Source: Halorubellus salinus
GTDB lineage: Archaea > Halobacteriota > Halobacteria > Halobacteriales > Natrialbaceae
NCBI RefSeq assembly: GCF_020567525.1
Contig: NZ_JAJCVI010000007.1
Coordinates: 207,334 to 271,333 of the forward strand
DNA length: 64,000 nucleotides
Direction: 5' to 3'
Part shown: positions 42,120 through 50,169 of the stretch, one piece after another
Position numbering within the stretch: the stretch's first letter is position 1
Layout: every line of letters starts with the position of its first letter
The notes under the pieces: model-generated
Databases searched by the model: none
What the model was told of the DNA's origin: nothing
Seen by the model: the letters and a program-made list of their open reading frames with translations, nothing else
Program-made: the position numbers and the translations under genes

Positions 42120-42685
42120 GTCGGCCACTGCTCCAGACGGTCGTTGCGGATACGAGTGCGCTCGTCAGTCTCGCAGTTCCAAGTGCTGCCCCTAACTACG
42201 ACACGAGGTCGATGCCTGACCCCCTCCAGTTTCTGCTGACGTCGTGTACGGTCACGGTGCCACCCGAGGTCGTCTCGGAACTCGAAACGCTCACACAGCA
42301 CCAGGATATTCACGCTGCTGCCGCCGCAAACGTCCTCGCCGCCAGTACCTACTACACGGTCGAGGACCCGTACGAACGAGCGGACGCGCCAGATACACGG
42401 CCAACGTATGGGCTCGATGCTGGCGAAACTGACGGTATCGTCCTCGCGAACAGTCTTGCTGTCGATGGGTTTCTCACCGACGAGTTCGGCGGCACGAACT
42501 TTGCGCTCATCCATGCTGTCCTCACCGGGCCTCGCATCATCCCCACACCTCGCCTCATCTGTGACTACGCGCGCAACGACCACATGACGCACGAACAGGC
42601 CCAGACGCTCCTCACGACGATCGGCTCCCATCGGAGCTGGGAGAACAGCCCATACGTGGTCCAACTCCGGACCTTCCTCGACTAG
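42116..42685 (+). CDS. PIN-domain ribonuclease toxin-like protein
   Basis: 189 residues with the PIN fold: D12 in VVADTSALVS, a glutamate in VPPEVVSELE, GLDAGETDGIVLANSL and FLTDEFGG provide the four acidic metal ligands. It cleaves RNA in known systems, often tRNA or mRNA. The preceding RHH gene overlaps it by 4 bp, a classic VapBC-like arrangement. Confidence 0.82.
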   Translation: MSRPLLQTVVADTSALVSLAVPSAAPNYDTRSMPDPLQFLLTSCTVTVPPEVVSELETLTQHQDIHAAAAANVLAASTYYTVEDPYERADAPDTRPTYGLDAGETDGIVLANSLAVDGFLTDEFGGTNFALIHAVLTGPRIIPTPRLICDYARNDHMTHEQAQTLLTTIGSHRSWENSPYVVQLRTFLD

Positions 42686-42887
42686 CACTCTCGTACACTC
42701 GCATCGAGCAGCCGCAAGTAGGCGACTTGTACAGCGACGGCGAGAGACGGTGGTAGTTCCAGCAGCAAGAACCCGGAAGACCCGGGCTGGTCCGCATCCC
42801 CGAGTGGCGTGGCTCCATTCGAGTGACCGCGGTGGCGGCGACCGCTGAGACAAGACTGATACCGCTGGTCCCGGAACGCCGGGTTGT

Positions 42888-44057
42888 ATGCCCTCCATGA
42901 CGCGGCGTCGCGCCCTCGCCGCAGCCGTCGGTCTCGCCACCAGCACCGCCGGCTGCACCACCCTCACGGGTGGCGAGGACTTCCCCATCGAACGAGCGTG
43001 GCATAGCGGCATCGACGAGCCGGCCGGCGTTGCCACCACCAGCGGCCACCTTCTCGCGGGCTCCACCAGTCCCTTCACCGACGACCCGCTCGTCGCGGCG
43101 CTCGATCCGACGACGGGCGACACCACCTGGACCGTGACCGTCCAGAAAGGCCTGAAGTCACCCCTCGCCGTCGCTGACGGTCGCGCTTTCGCGTTCTCGA
43201 TGGCCGAGACGGCGGTCGCCGTCGACGCCGCCAGCGGGGACGTCGTCTGGCAACGCCCCCTCCAGGATGTCGACGCGGCCGACCCCGGCGTCGTCGACTA
43301 CGCGCCGATTCCACTCGCCGACAGCGTCGTCCTCCCCATCTCCGGGACCGAAGACGACGTCCGCGACCGCTTGCTGGCCCTCGACCGCGACACCGGCGAC
43401 GACCACTTCACCCACGACCTCACCGCGTCGCTCTCAGGTCCACCCACACGAGCCGGTTCGGGCGTGATTGCGCCATTGGTCGATGGCCGCGTCGTCGCAC
43501 TCGATTCGAACGGTCGCGTCACCTGGACCCACGAGGTCGGCGCGCCGCTCTCCGGCGTCGCCGCAACGGACGGCCTGGCCGTGGTCGGCGCCGCCACCGA
43601 GGAACTGCTCGCGTTCGACGCCGACACCGGCCAGGTGGCGTGGCGAGGGTCACTCGAGAACACGGTGTTCGCACCGCCACTCGTCACTCCCGACCACGTG
43701 TACGTCGGCGGCGCCGACTACGTGCTGCGGGCGTTCGACGCCGCGTCGGGCCGCGAGCGCTGGCGTGACGAACTCGCCAACGCCATCACCCACGGCCCGT
43801 ACCTGATTCGTGACCGACTCGTCACCCTCGTCGGAGGGAAGCGACGCGTTCGCGGCCACAGCGGCACGATCCCGTACTCGCCGACGACGCTGTACGTCCA
43901 CGAGCGCGATGGCACCCGCGTTCGCGCTGTGCAACTCGACGAATCGCACGTCGACGGTGGCCACCCCACGTGGCTCCAGGTAGCGGGCGATGCCGTCTAC
44001 CTGGGGCAGACGTTCGGCCTGACGAAGGTCGCCCCGGAGGCGATCACCGATGCCTGA
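42888..44057 (+). CDS. PQQ-binding-like beta-propeller lipoprotein 1
   Basis: 389 residues. MTRRRALAAAVGLATSTAGC is a Tat lipoprotein signal. The mature part is a beta-propeller with repeated blades of the form V-x-A-L-D-x-x-T-G-x-x-x-W (e.g. LVAALDPTTGDTTW, LLAFDADTGQVAW, LRAFDAASGRERW). Similar folds scaffold outer-membrane or quinoprotein activities; no PQQ ligand set is clear. It overlaps the next gene by 8 bp, so they form one operon. Confidence 0.83.
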   Translation: MPSMTRRRALAAAVGLATSTAGCTTLTGGEDFPIERAWHSGIDEPAGVATTSGHLLAGSTSPFTDDPLVAALDPTTGDTTWTVTVQKGLKSPLAVADGRAFAFSMAETAVAVDAASGDVVWQRPLQDVDAADPGVVDYAPIPLADSVVLPISGTEDDVRDRLLALDRDTGDDHFTHDLTASLSGPPTRAGSGVIAPLVDGRVVALDSNGRVTWTHEVGAPLSGVAATDGLAVVGAATEELLAFDADTGQVAWRGSLENTVFAPPLVTPDHVYVGGADYVLRAFDAASGRERWRDELANAITHGPYLIRDRLVTLVGGKRRVRGHSGTIPYSPTTLYVHERDGTRVRAVQLDESHVDGGHPTWLQVAGDAVYLGQTFGLTKVAPEAITDA

Positions 44058-45330
44058 GGACGCCCCCGCTCGCGACGACGCGCGCACTGAGCCGAGCGCA
44101 AAGCGCACTCGTGGCGTGAGCCGCCGCCGCGCACTCGGCGCCCTTGCCACCGTCGGCATCGCCGCCACAGCGGGCTGTAGCCTGCCCAGCCTCTCGCTCG
44201 GCATGCAACCCGTCTGGGTGCGCGAACTCGAAGCGGCTTCGCGAGTGGGGCCGCCGGCGGCCACCGCCGACCACGTTCTCGTCGGCGCCCAGGACAAACA
44301 CCTCCACGGCTTCGGCAGCGACGGCGACCGCGCGTTCACCTACCAGACCGGCGGCCCGATCGACACCCAACCCGCTGTCCCCACGACGGGCGGCCCAGTG
44401 CACGTGCAGAGCACGGACGGCGACCTCTACACTGTCAGTCTGGACGGCGAACAGCTGTGGACGGAGCCCGGACAGGCAGAACACCGGTGGCTCGCCCGTC
44501 GTGGCTCGCTCCTGGTCGGCATCGAACGCGAGACTGACACCATCACCGGCTACGACGCCCACGACGGCACCCGGCGCTTCCAGTACCCTCGGCGTGGGTA
44601 TCACCCGCCGACGCTCACCGACACGGTCTGCATCCTCCCACGCGAGACGCCCGGTGGCGCCTACCAGCTGCGTGCGCTCGACCCAGCCACCGGCGACGCT
44701 CGCTGGGAGACACCCACCCGGGACGTCCTACCGAACGTCGCGACCGACGGCACCGAGCTCGCGACAGCCCCGCGGTCGGTCGTCCGCCTCCACCGCACCC
44801 GAGATGGGAGTCAACTGTGGGAGACCGAGATTCCAGGGCGAATCGGACGTGGCTTCCAGTCACCACTCTGGCTCGACACCAGCGTCTACGTCCACGTCGA
44901 ACGCCGCGACCAAGCCGACCAACTGGTCGCCCTCGACCGCAGCGACGGCCGGATTCGCTGGCGGCAACCCGTCGGATACGAACTCGAACGCGTCGTCCCG
45001 ACCGCGGACGCGGTGTTCGCCGCGAGCTCGGTCGACGACCCAGACGGCGGTATCGTCGTCCGACTCGACGCCTTCGAGCACGACGGCACCCGCCGCTGGC
45101 AGACCACCACCGACATCCCGACCGGCGGCCGCGTCGACGCCTTCGGTCGCACCGGAAACGTCCTCTACGCCGCTGGCGGCACCACCGCCGGCGCCTACGA
45201 CCCCACGACCGGCGAGCGCCGCTGGCGCCACGACCCCGACTCCTACAACATCGCCATCACCGCCACCGACGACGCCCTCTACGCCAGCCACCAAGGCACC
45301 GCCAAACTCGCCCGCCTCCCAACCACGTGA
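44050..45330 (+). CDS. PQQ-binding-like beta-propeller lipoprotein 2
   Basis: 426 residues. A longer N-terminal extension precedes the Tat signal SRRRALGALATVGIAATAGC, then a beta-propeller with blades such as ITGYDAHDGTRRFQ, LRALDPATGDARW and AGAYDPTTGERRW. It is a paralogue of the preceding gene and of the decayed copy at 39306. Exported and lipid-anchored; function unknown. Confidence 0.82.
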   Translation: MPEDAPARDDARTEPSAKRTRGVSRRRALGALATVGIAATAGCSLPSLSLGMQPVWVRELEAASRVGPPAATADHVLVGAQDKHLHGFGSDGDRAFTYQTGGPIDTQPAVPTTGGPVHVQSTDGDLYTVSLDGEQLWTEPGQAEHRWLARRGSLLVGIERETDTITGYDAHDGTRRFQYPRRGYHPPTLTDTVCILPRETPGGAYQLRALDPATGDARWETPTRDVLPNVATDGTELATAPRSVVRLHRTRDGSQLWETEIPGRIGRGFQSPLWLDTSVYVHVERRDQADQLVALDRSDGRIRWRQPVGYELERVVPTADAVFAASSVDDPDGGIVVRLDAFEHDGTRRWQTTTDIPTGGRVDAFGRTGNVLYAAGGTTAGAYDPTTGERRWRHDPDSYNIAITATDDALYASHQGTAKLARLPTT

Positions 45331-45424
45331 TGCGTGGCGGCTGGTGTCCTCGCGATACGGGACGAGCGAAATGTGGACGGCGTGGAACGAGGCGTTTACA
45401 GGTGTCCATCTAGACGACTCGGGC

Positions 45425-45493
45425 ATGGGTGTCCGGCGTCGAAACCTGCTACGGGCTGGGATGACGTGTCTGAGCGCCACGCAGACGGCGTGA
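45425..45493 (+). pseudogene. truncated Tat lipoprotein signal
   Basis: ATG 45425 begins MGVRRRNLLRAGMTCLSATQ, a Tat lipoprotein start with no mature part before the stop. It is probably the leftover of a deleted lipoprotein gene in the same family cluster. Confidence 0.45.
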
Positions 45494-46181
45494 GGTCAGT
45501 CGGCCTCGAACCCACCGGCCACCGTCGACCACCCGGAGACCGACACACACACGTCCGCGATCCGTGCATCGAACGCCGAACCGGACTGCACGCCCACGTC
45601 CGGCGGGCAACTCGTCGCGTTCGAACACCTCGAGATATCCCAACCTCTGAATGAACACAGTCGTGATTCCAGGGAATTGTCCTAAATCACGCCCAGACTC
45701 TCCGGTCAATAATCTTGCTGAAACGTGGGTTACCACTGCTGCTGCGGTCGTTAGCCCAGGCAGCAATAGGAGTTCGTTGGCGACTTGAAACTGGAACCAA
45801 TATGAGAGGTAACTCGTTTCGGTGGGTTGTAAGAAGAGGTAGCCAAAGGCGTCCCTGGGAGATAGAGTCCAGCAAACCCGCGATTTCTCCCGCTTCGAAT
45901 TGAAGAAGCACTCATACGACAAACCTGTACTCTTTCGCTAAATTTGTTGTACGCTTCGTGCTCGTACAGAGACCCGAATCCCTCGTCTTTCCATGTACCG
46001 TGAAGCCGGCATCGAGTTGAATCGCTAAGTCCAATCAGCGAACCTAACGAAGCGTGCCTGAGCGATGCGTGTTCGGAAGCAAGCGCCCCCGAGGTTTTGC
46101 TCTGATTCCGGCCCACTATCTACTGTTCCCATATCTACAGTAGCAGAAAGCGTTTATACAGCCATACTGATAATTTGGGAT
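45494..46181. other. gene-poor region
   Basis: 690 bp with stops in all frames of any length and mixed composition. GC content falls from about 45700 on, marking entry into foreign DNA. No gene, repeat or IS end found. Confidence 0.4.
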
Positions 46182-46658
46182 ATGGTGGATCTCCGCTCAG
46201 TAATCGGTATTTCACTTATCGGTGTGATTACGGCCCTCCTCCTGTCGGTTTCCGTGTATCTCACGTTAGGTACAAGATGGGGGTTTGAAACGTATCTGTT
46301 CCCGTATCTTATCGGCCTCTCGCTTCTTCCACTCGCAGGCAGTCTCGTCACCCGTCGTTATCGGCTTGTAGCGAAGTCACTACTCATCGTAGCCGGGGTT
46401 GTTACGTTCGTCGTCGGCGTCACTTCGAGCTTATACTGCCTTCAAGTCACGGGTAGCCAGTGGCAATTCGCGTATAATTTGGGTGAAAATGCAATCCAGT
46501 TTGGTCCCGAAGCTGCAACCTGTCGTGCGGAGATGAATGCCCCAATAATGATCACGGGTTACGTACTCACGACTATCGGTGGGAGTCAGCTCGTGGATGA
46601 CGTTGTGGCACCTGAGTGGTTCTCTCTTGACCTCTACTCACTGGGCAATATTCGTTGA
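46182..46658 (+). CDS. small integral membrane protein
   Basis: 158 residues, about four membrane helices (roughly 5-27, 38-60, 68-92, 118-138) with two cysteines in the extracellular loop. ATG 46182 starts MVDLRSVIGISLIGVITALL. No family recognised. Composition is more A/T-rich than the chromosome. It sits just before an IS remnant, so it may be acquired DNA. Confidence 0.6.
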   Translation: MVDLRSVIGISLIGVITALLLSVSVYLTLGTRWGFETYLFPYLIGLSLLPLAGSLVTRRYRLVAKSLLIVAGVVTFVVGVTSSLYCLQVTGSQWQFAYNLGENAIQFGPEAATCRAEMNAPIMITGYVLTTIGGSQLVDDVVAPEWFSLDLYSLGNIR

Positions 46659-46782
46659 TTTTCCGGGTTACGCTTCCCTTGGTTCCAATGGTCGAGTGGC
46701 AAAAGTGGCTCTGGTTAACTCCTATTGGTTCGAAACGTTTCCTACTGAAACAGCCGTTAGGCAATTCGCCTGTATCTAACGT

Positions 46783-47604
46783 TCAGAGTGCCTTGTCGAT
46801 GTTGTGAGTGAGACAGCCGACAACGAGTTCACGGAACTGCTTCCACCAGCGCCGTGAGCGGACGAATGCCCCGTACTTGCGTTTGAGGCGAGAATTTACG
46901 GTCTCGTTCTGACTGCGCTGACCGTAGAGATCGGCGTCCAGTCGAGCGTTCCACGCCTTGTGAAGTGACGAAAATTCTCGATGCTTGATGACCGGACGAA
47001 CACCAGTTTCACGGGCTAACGCCCGAATCTTCTGGTCGTCTTATCCCTTGTCGCCAAGAAGAACCGCTACTTCTCCGGTGTTTCGCTTGATGAGCGACGG
47101 CGCAACCTGCGAATCGTGTTTTCGCGTGGTCGTCACGTGTAAGTCGATGATTGCGTTCACTTTCGTGTCTACGAGAAGCGTGACTTTCAACTGCTGAATC
47201 GTCAACTTCGTTCGCTTCGTGTAGTGCTTTGAGGCGTGACTCCGGTCGAAGCCGGAGGCGTCGATACCAACGACACCGTTGGTCGGGAGGAGTGTGACAG
47301 AAAGGTTGAGTAGGACACGCCAAACCGCCATATCAAGCCGATTGAACGCCTTACACAGCGTCGAGGGAGACGGAAGTTCCTCAAGGTCGATGGCGCTCCG
47401 AATCCGGGGCATCTCGATGAGTTCGTCGAGAAGCGTTCGGTACGTCGTATTCTTCCGAACCTTGAGACACAGCAGAACGATGTGTTGGTGGAGTGTGTAC
47501 CGGCGTTTCGAGAACTTCGAGGAGTACCGAGCGACAGCTCGCCGAGCCAAGTGATACGCCTGCTCAACAAACCGGAGTAACCGCGACTTCGGGAGGGCCT
47601 GCAT
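46783..47604 (-). pseudogene. IS5-type DDE transposase with internal stop
   Basis: From ATG 47604 the frame reads an IS5-group transposase (MQALPKSRLLRFVEQ start). A TAA at 47041-47043 replaces an expected tyrosine codon in GDKG-x-DDQKI; reading continues in frame to TGA 46783. All three catalytic residues are present: D in VGIDASGFD, D in LLGDKG (just before the stop) and E in NETVNSRLKRKYG after it. It is inactive unless the stop is read through. Confidence 0.8.
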
Positions 47605-47656
47605 TCAGTCAAACTACCGGGCGAACCTGTAACACTCCGAGGATTTCAACAGAGCC
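46783..47656 (-). mobile_element. IS5-family element remnant
   Basis: The right end is intact (inverted copy of GGCTCTGTTGAAATCCT at 47640-47656) and a transposase frame fills the rest. No matching left end was found near 46760-46783, so that side is truncated or altered. No target duplication can be shown. Same ends as the hydrolase-carrying unit at 35110. Confidence 0.7.
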
Positions 47657-47716
47657 GAATATATCGATGATCAATGGTGGCCTGAGCACGGCTCACGGGC
47701 TGAATCCCCGGCCGCA

Positions 47717-49465
47717 GTGAATCCGGATAACATCAATCTGTACCAGTCAGTCACCGTCCTCTCCACGGCTGGAACTGAGGCTATTGTCGACGGAGACGTC
47801 ACTGACGTTGGATTCGATGTGATGGAATTAGCTCTTGACTCGTGGTCGAATTTGCGGGGCTTCATTACTACAGATTCTGAGTCCCCAATCTGGGGGACTG
47901 ATACCATTCTTGAAACAAAACAGTACGATCTCCATCTGTTCTACAGTCCCGCCGAAACGGATTTGTTGTTTGAAAGTACCTCGAATACGGGCCAGATGAA
48001 GGAGCTCCGGGAGGTGGTTGTCGAAGATAGTGAGGAGTTGCGTCGTGTTGACGGCGGGCAGCTGTCTCGGGTGTTGCAGTCCTTGGAGAACCCCAAATAC
48101 AGGGTGACTGGAATGACGAATACGTCGATTGCGTCAGGAAGCCAACCTGGGTACAAGGCGTACTATGGGGATGACGTGCAGGGAGCTGTCCACCATTCGG
48201 ATGCACGAAATTATGCGCATGGGCATACGCTGGCGACATTCGAATCAGACGAAGAGACGGTAACTCGCGGGGTGAGCAGTGGAAAAGCAAAGGTGTGGTC
48301 GAACTCGAAAGCGTCTATCGAAGAACTGAAACAATGGTGTGATTCACTGGTCGAACGGCTGACTGCGGATACTGAGTCCGGTATCCAGAACCTGGAATCG
48401 CTTGATCCAGGCGACCCAGTTGACTGTTTTGCCGCGTCGCCGTTTGCTGTCACGCTCCATCCAAAGCTCGCTGGGACGCCTATCGAGATTGCTGGCGATA
48501 ATATAGCAGATGATACAACTGTGAAGCCAGACTTGACCATCGAAACGGATGTCGCAGCATCGAGCGATTCGCTTACTGCGGTCATGCGATTCGAAGAGAT
48601 AGATTTGGAGGTGTCGTGTTCATATGATTTGGCAGCGGATTCGTGGGGTGGTGAGATTTCTGACTTCGAGGTCGCGACTGGAGGCCCGAGAAGGCGTTCT
48701 GGTTGGATGGATGGGGATGAGTTCCTAGAGGAGCACCCGCCAGTGTTCTTCCTCGAGAATGGAGAGATAATCATCGGAGGGAAACAACACTCGTCGGAGA
48801 CTGACCTGAGTCGCTTTGACCCAGCAACGTTCACGGCAACCTCCTCACCCGACTGGGGTGAGTATATTCAGGAGGGCGCAGATGAGAAACCAGATTGGTA
48901 CAACTCGGATAATGAGGGGACTCTGGCCAATCGATGGGAGAACAATGACCCGAGTACAGTGTTCGAGGCGTTAGTCCGGTGGTTGATGGAGAGGAGAGAT
49001 TTAGATGAGTATGTTCTATTTTGTGATGATGAGGGTGGTGAGGCGGCTGATTTCATCGAATTCTGTGTCGATGAGCGGGACATTAATCTGTATCACTGTA
49101 AGGGTGGGTATTCGGCGGGGGTGAGTTTGGGTCGATTCAAGGATATCTATCAGCAAACGGTCCGGTCGCTTCGATATGTCGACAAAATGAAGCTCGTTGA
49201 TCATGTCGACAAGCGCCGGACACCCGGGACACTCCAACATTTCATCTGCGGAGAAAAGCAATATGACGAACTCAAAGCAGAGTTCAACCCAGCCACTTGG
49301 GACTATACAATCTACGGCGTGAATCCTGGCTTTCGTACGGACTTCGACCCGGAATCAGGAACCCAGAGCCATCGCAACGTCGGGCGATTACTGAGTGAAT
49401 GCGTCGAGCAAGTCGACCAATGCAACGCGGAATTTAAACTCCTAGATTGGAACGATAGCTGGTAA
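47717..49465 (+). CDS. C-terminal portion of a large nuclease protein, 5'-truncated by the IS
   Basis: 582 residues from GTG 47717, but the frame continues uninterrupted from the IS end at 47657 (reading EYIDDQWWPEHGSRAESPAA before the GTG), so the real gene lost its 5' part to the insertion. Residues 430-465 look like a PD-(D/E)xK nuclease core: CDDEGGEAADF (D437, E442, D445) and LYHCKGG (K462). The upstream part fits the middle of long defence-associated helicase-nucleases. It opens the defence island. It is probably dead or gives only a partial protein. Confidence 0.6.
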   Translation: MNPDNINLYQSVTVLSTAGTEAIVDGDVTDVGFDVMELALDSWSNLRGFITTDSESPIWGTDTILETKQYDLHLFYSPAETDLLFESTSNTGQMKELREVVVEDSEELRRVDGGQLSRVLQSLENPKYRVTGMTNTSIASGSQPGYKAYYGDDVQGAVHHSDARNYAHGHTLATFESDEETVTRGVSSGKAKVWSNSKASIEELKQWCDSLVERLTADTESGIQNLESLDPGDPVDCFAASPFAVTLHPKLAGTPIEIAGDNIADDTTVKPDLTIETDVAASSDSLTAVMRFEEIDLEVSCSYDLAADSWGGEISDFEVATGGPRRRSGWMDGDEFLEEHPPVFFLENGEIIIGGKQHSSETDLSRFDPATFTATSSPDWGEYIQEGADEKPDWYNSDNEGTLANRWENNDPSTVFEALVRWLMERRDLDEYVLFCDDEGGEAADFIEFCVDERDINLYHCKGGYSAGVSLGRFKDIYQQTVRSLRYVDKMKLVDHVDKRRTPGTLQHFICGEKQYDELKAEFNPATWDYTIYGVNPGFRTDFDPESGTQSHRNVGRLLSECVEQVDQCNAEFKLLDWNDSW

Positions 49466-49825
49466 CTACTGCCAGCGCTGGAGCTCCTCGGTTATCTCGG
49501 CAGCTATCTCCTCGTCGAACCGGTGTTCATTCGCCTCCATCTTCGCCGCAATCGCGATTGCAGGGTCGATATCCAGCTGGTGACAGAGCGCAATACAGTA
49601 GATCATGACATCAGCAATCTCCTTCCGAACAGCCTCATGTTTCTCTGTACGTTCTTGCACCCGCTCGGCAGCAGGATTGTTGAACCACAGAAACTCCTCC
49701 AGGAGTTCATTCGCCTCGATGGACACCGCCATCGCGAGATTCTGCGGCGTATGGAACTGACCCCACTCACGGGCAGCCACAAACTCAGCATACCGCTCCC
49801 GCAAGTCGTCGAAGTCATCGCTCAT
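49466..49825 (-). CDS. MazG-like nucleotide pyrophosphohydrolase
   Basis: 119 residues. SIEANELLEEFLWF and KEIADVMIYCIALCH give the E-x-x-E-E...E-x-x-D metal pattern of all-alpha NTP-PPases. These hydrolyse (d)NTPs and are often near defence genes, where they alter nucleotide pools or alarmones. ATG 49825 starts the conserved MSDDFDDLRERYAEF. It is convergent with the truncated nuclease gene, stop codons almost touching. Confidence 0.8.
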   Translation of the reverse strand: MSDDFDDLRERYAEFVAAREWGQFHTPQNLAMAVSIEANELLEEFLWFNNPAAERVQERTEKHEAVRKEIADVMIYCIALCHQLDIDPAIAIAAKMEANEHRFDEEIAAEITEELQRWQ

Positions 49826-50169
49826 ACCACCATGCTCCAACGAAATCGCCTTAGAACCACGGGCCACCAACGCTCCAAACGCAGCCACCAGACTCGAGTG
49901 AATGCCGAGACTCAGACATCCACGATGCTGTCTGCGTGTAGGATGGTACAGGGGACCTCAGGGGTGACGTGAGGTGCGAGATGGAAGGCGGTAGCAGGAA
50001 AGTATAAGGGAGACGGATATCACTGTTGGGATAATCCATGCCGGATGCGTATTTTGTGCAGACAAATCGTCAATATGAACCTAAAATCGACTTTGATTGA
50101 CTCTTCAAAGATATCGGGGTTGTCGCCGCGTACGCTGATAAGGACCGCTGGGGCTCCCAGCTCGAGGTA

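Noticed and set aside
45751..46116. Minus-strand frame of about 120 codons as a gene
   Set aside because: Serine-rich, no domain, unusual composition; overlaps decayed DNA.
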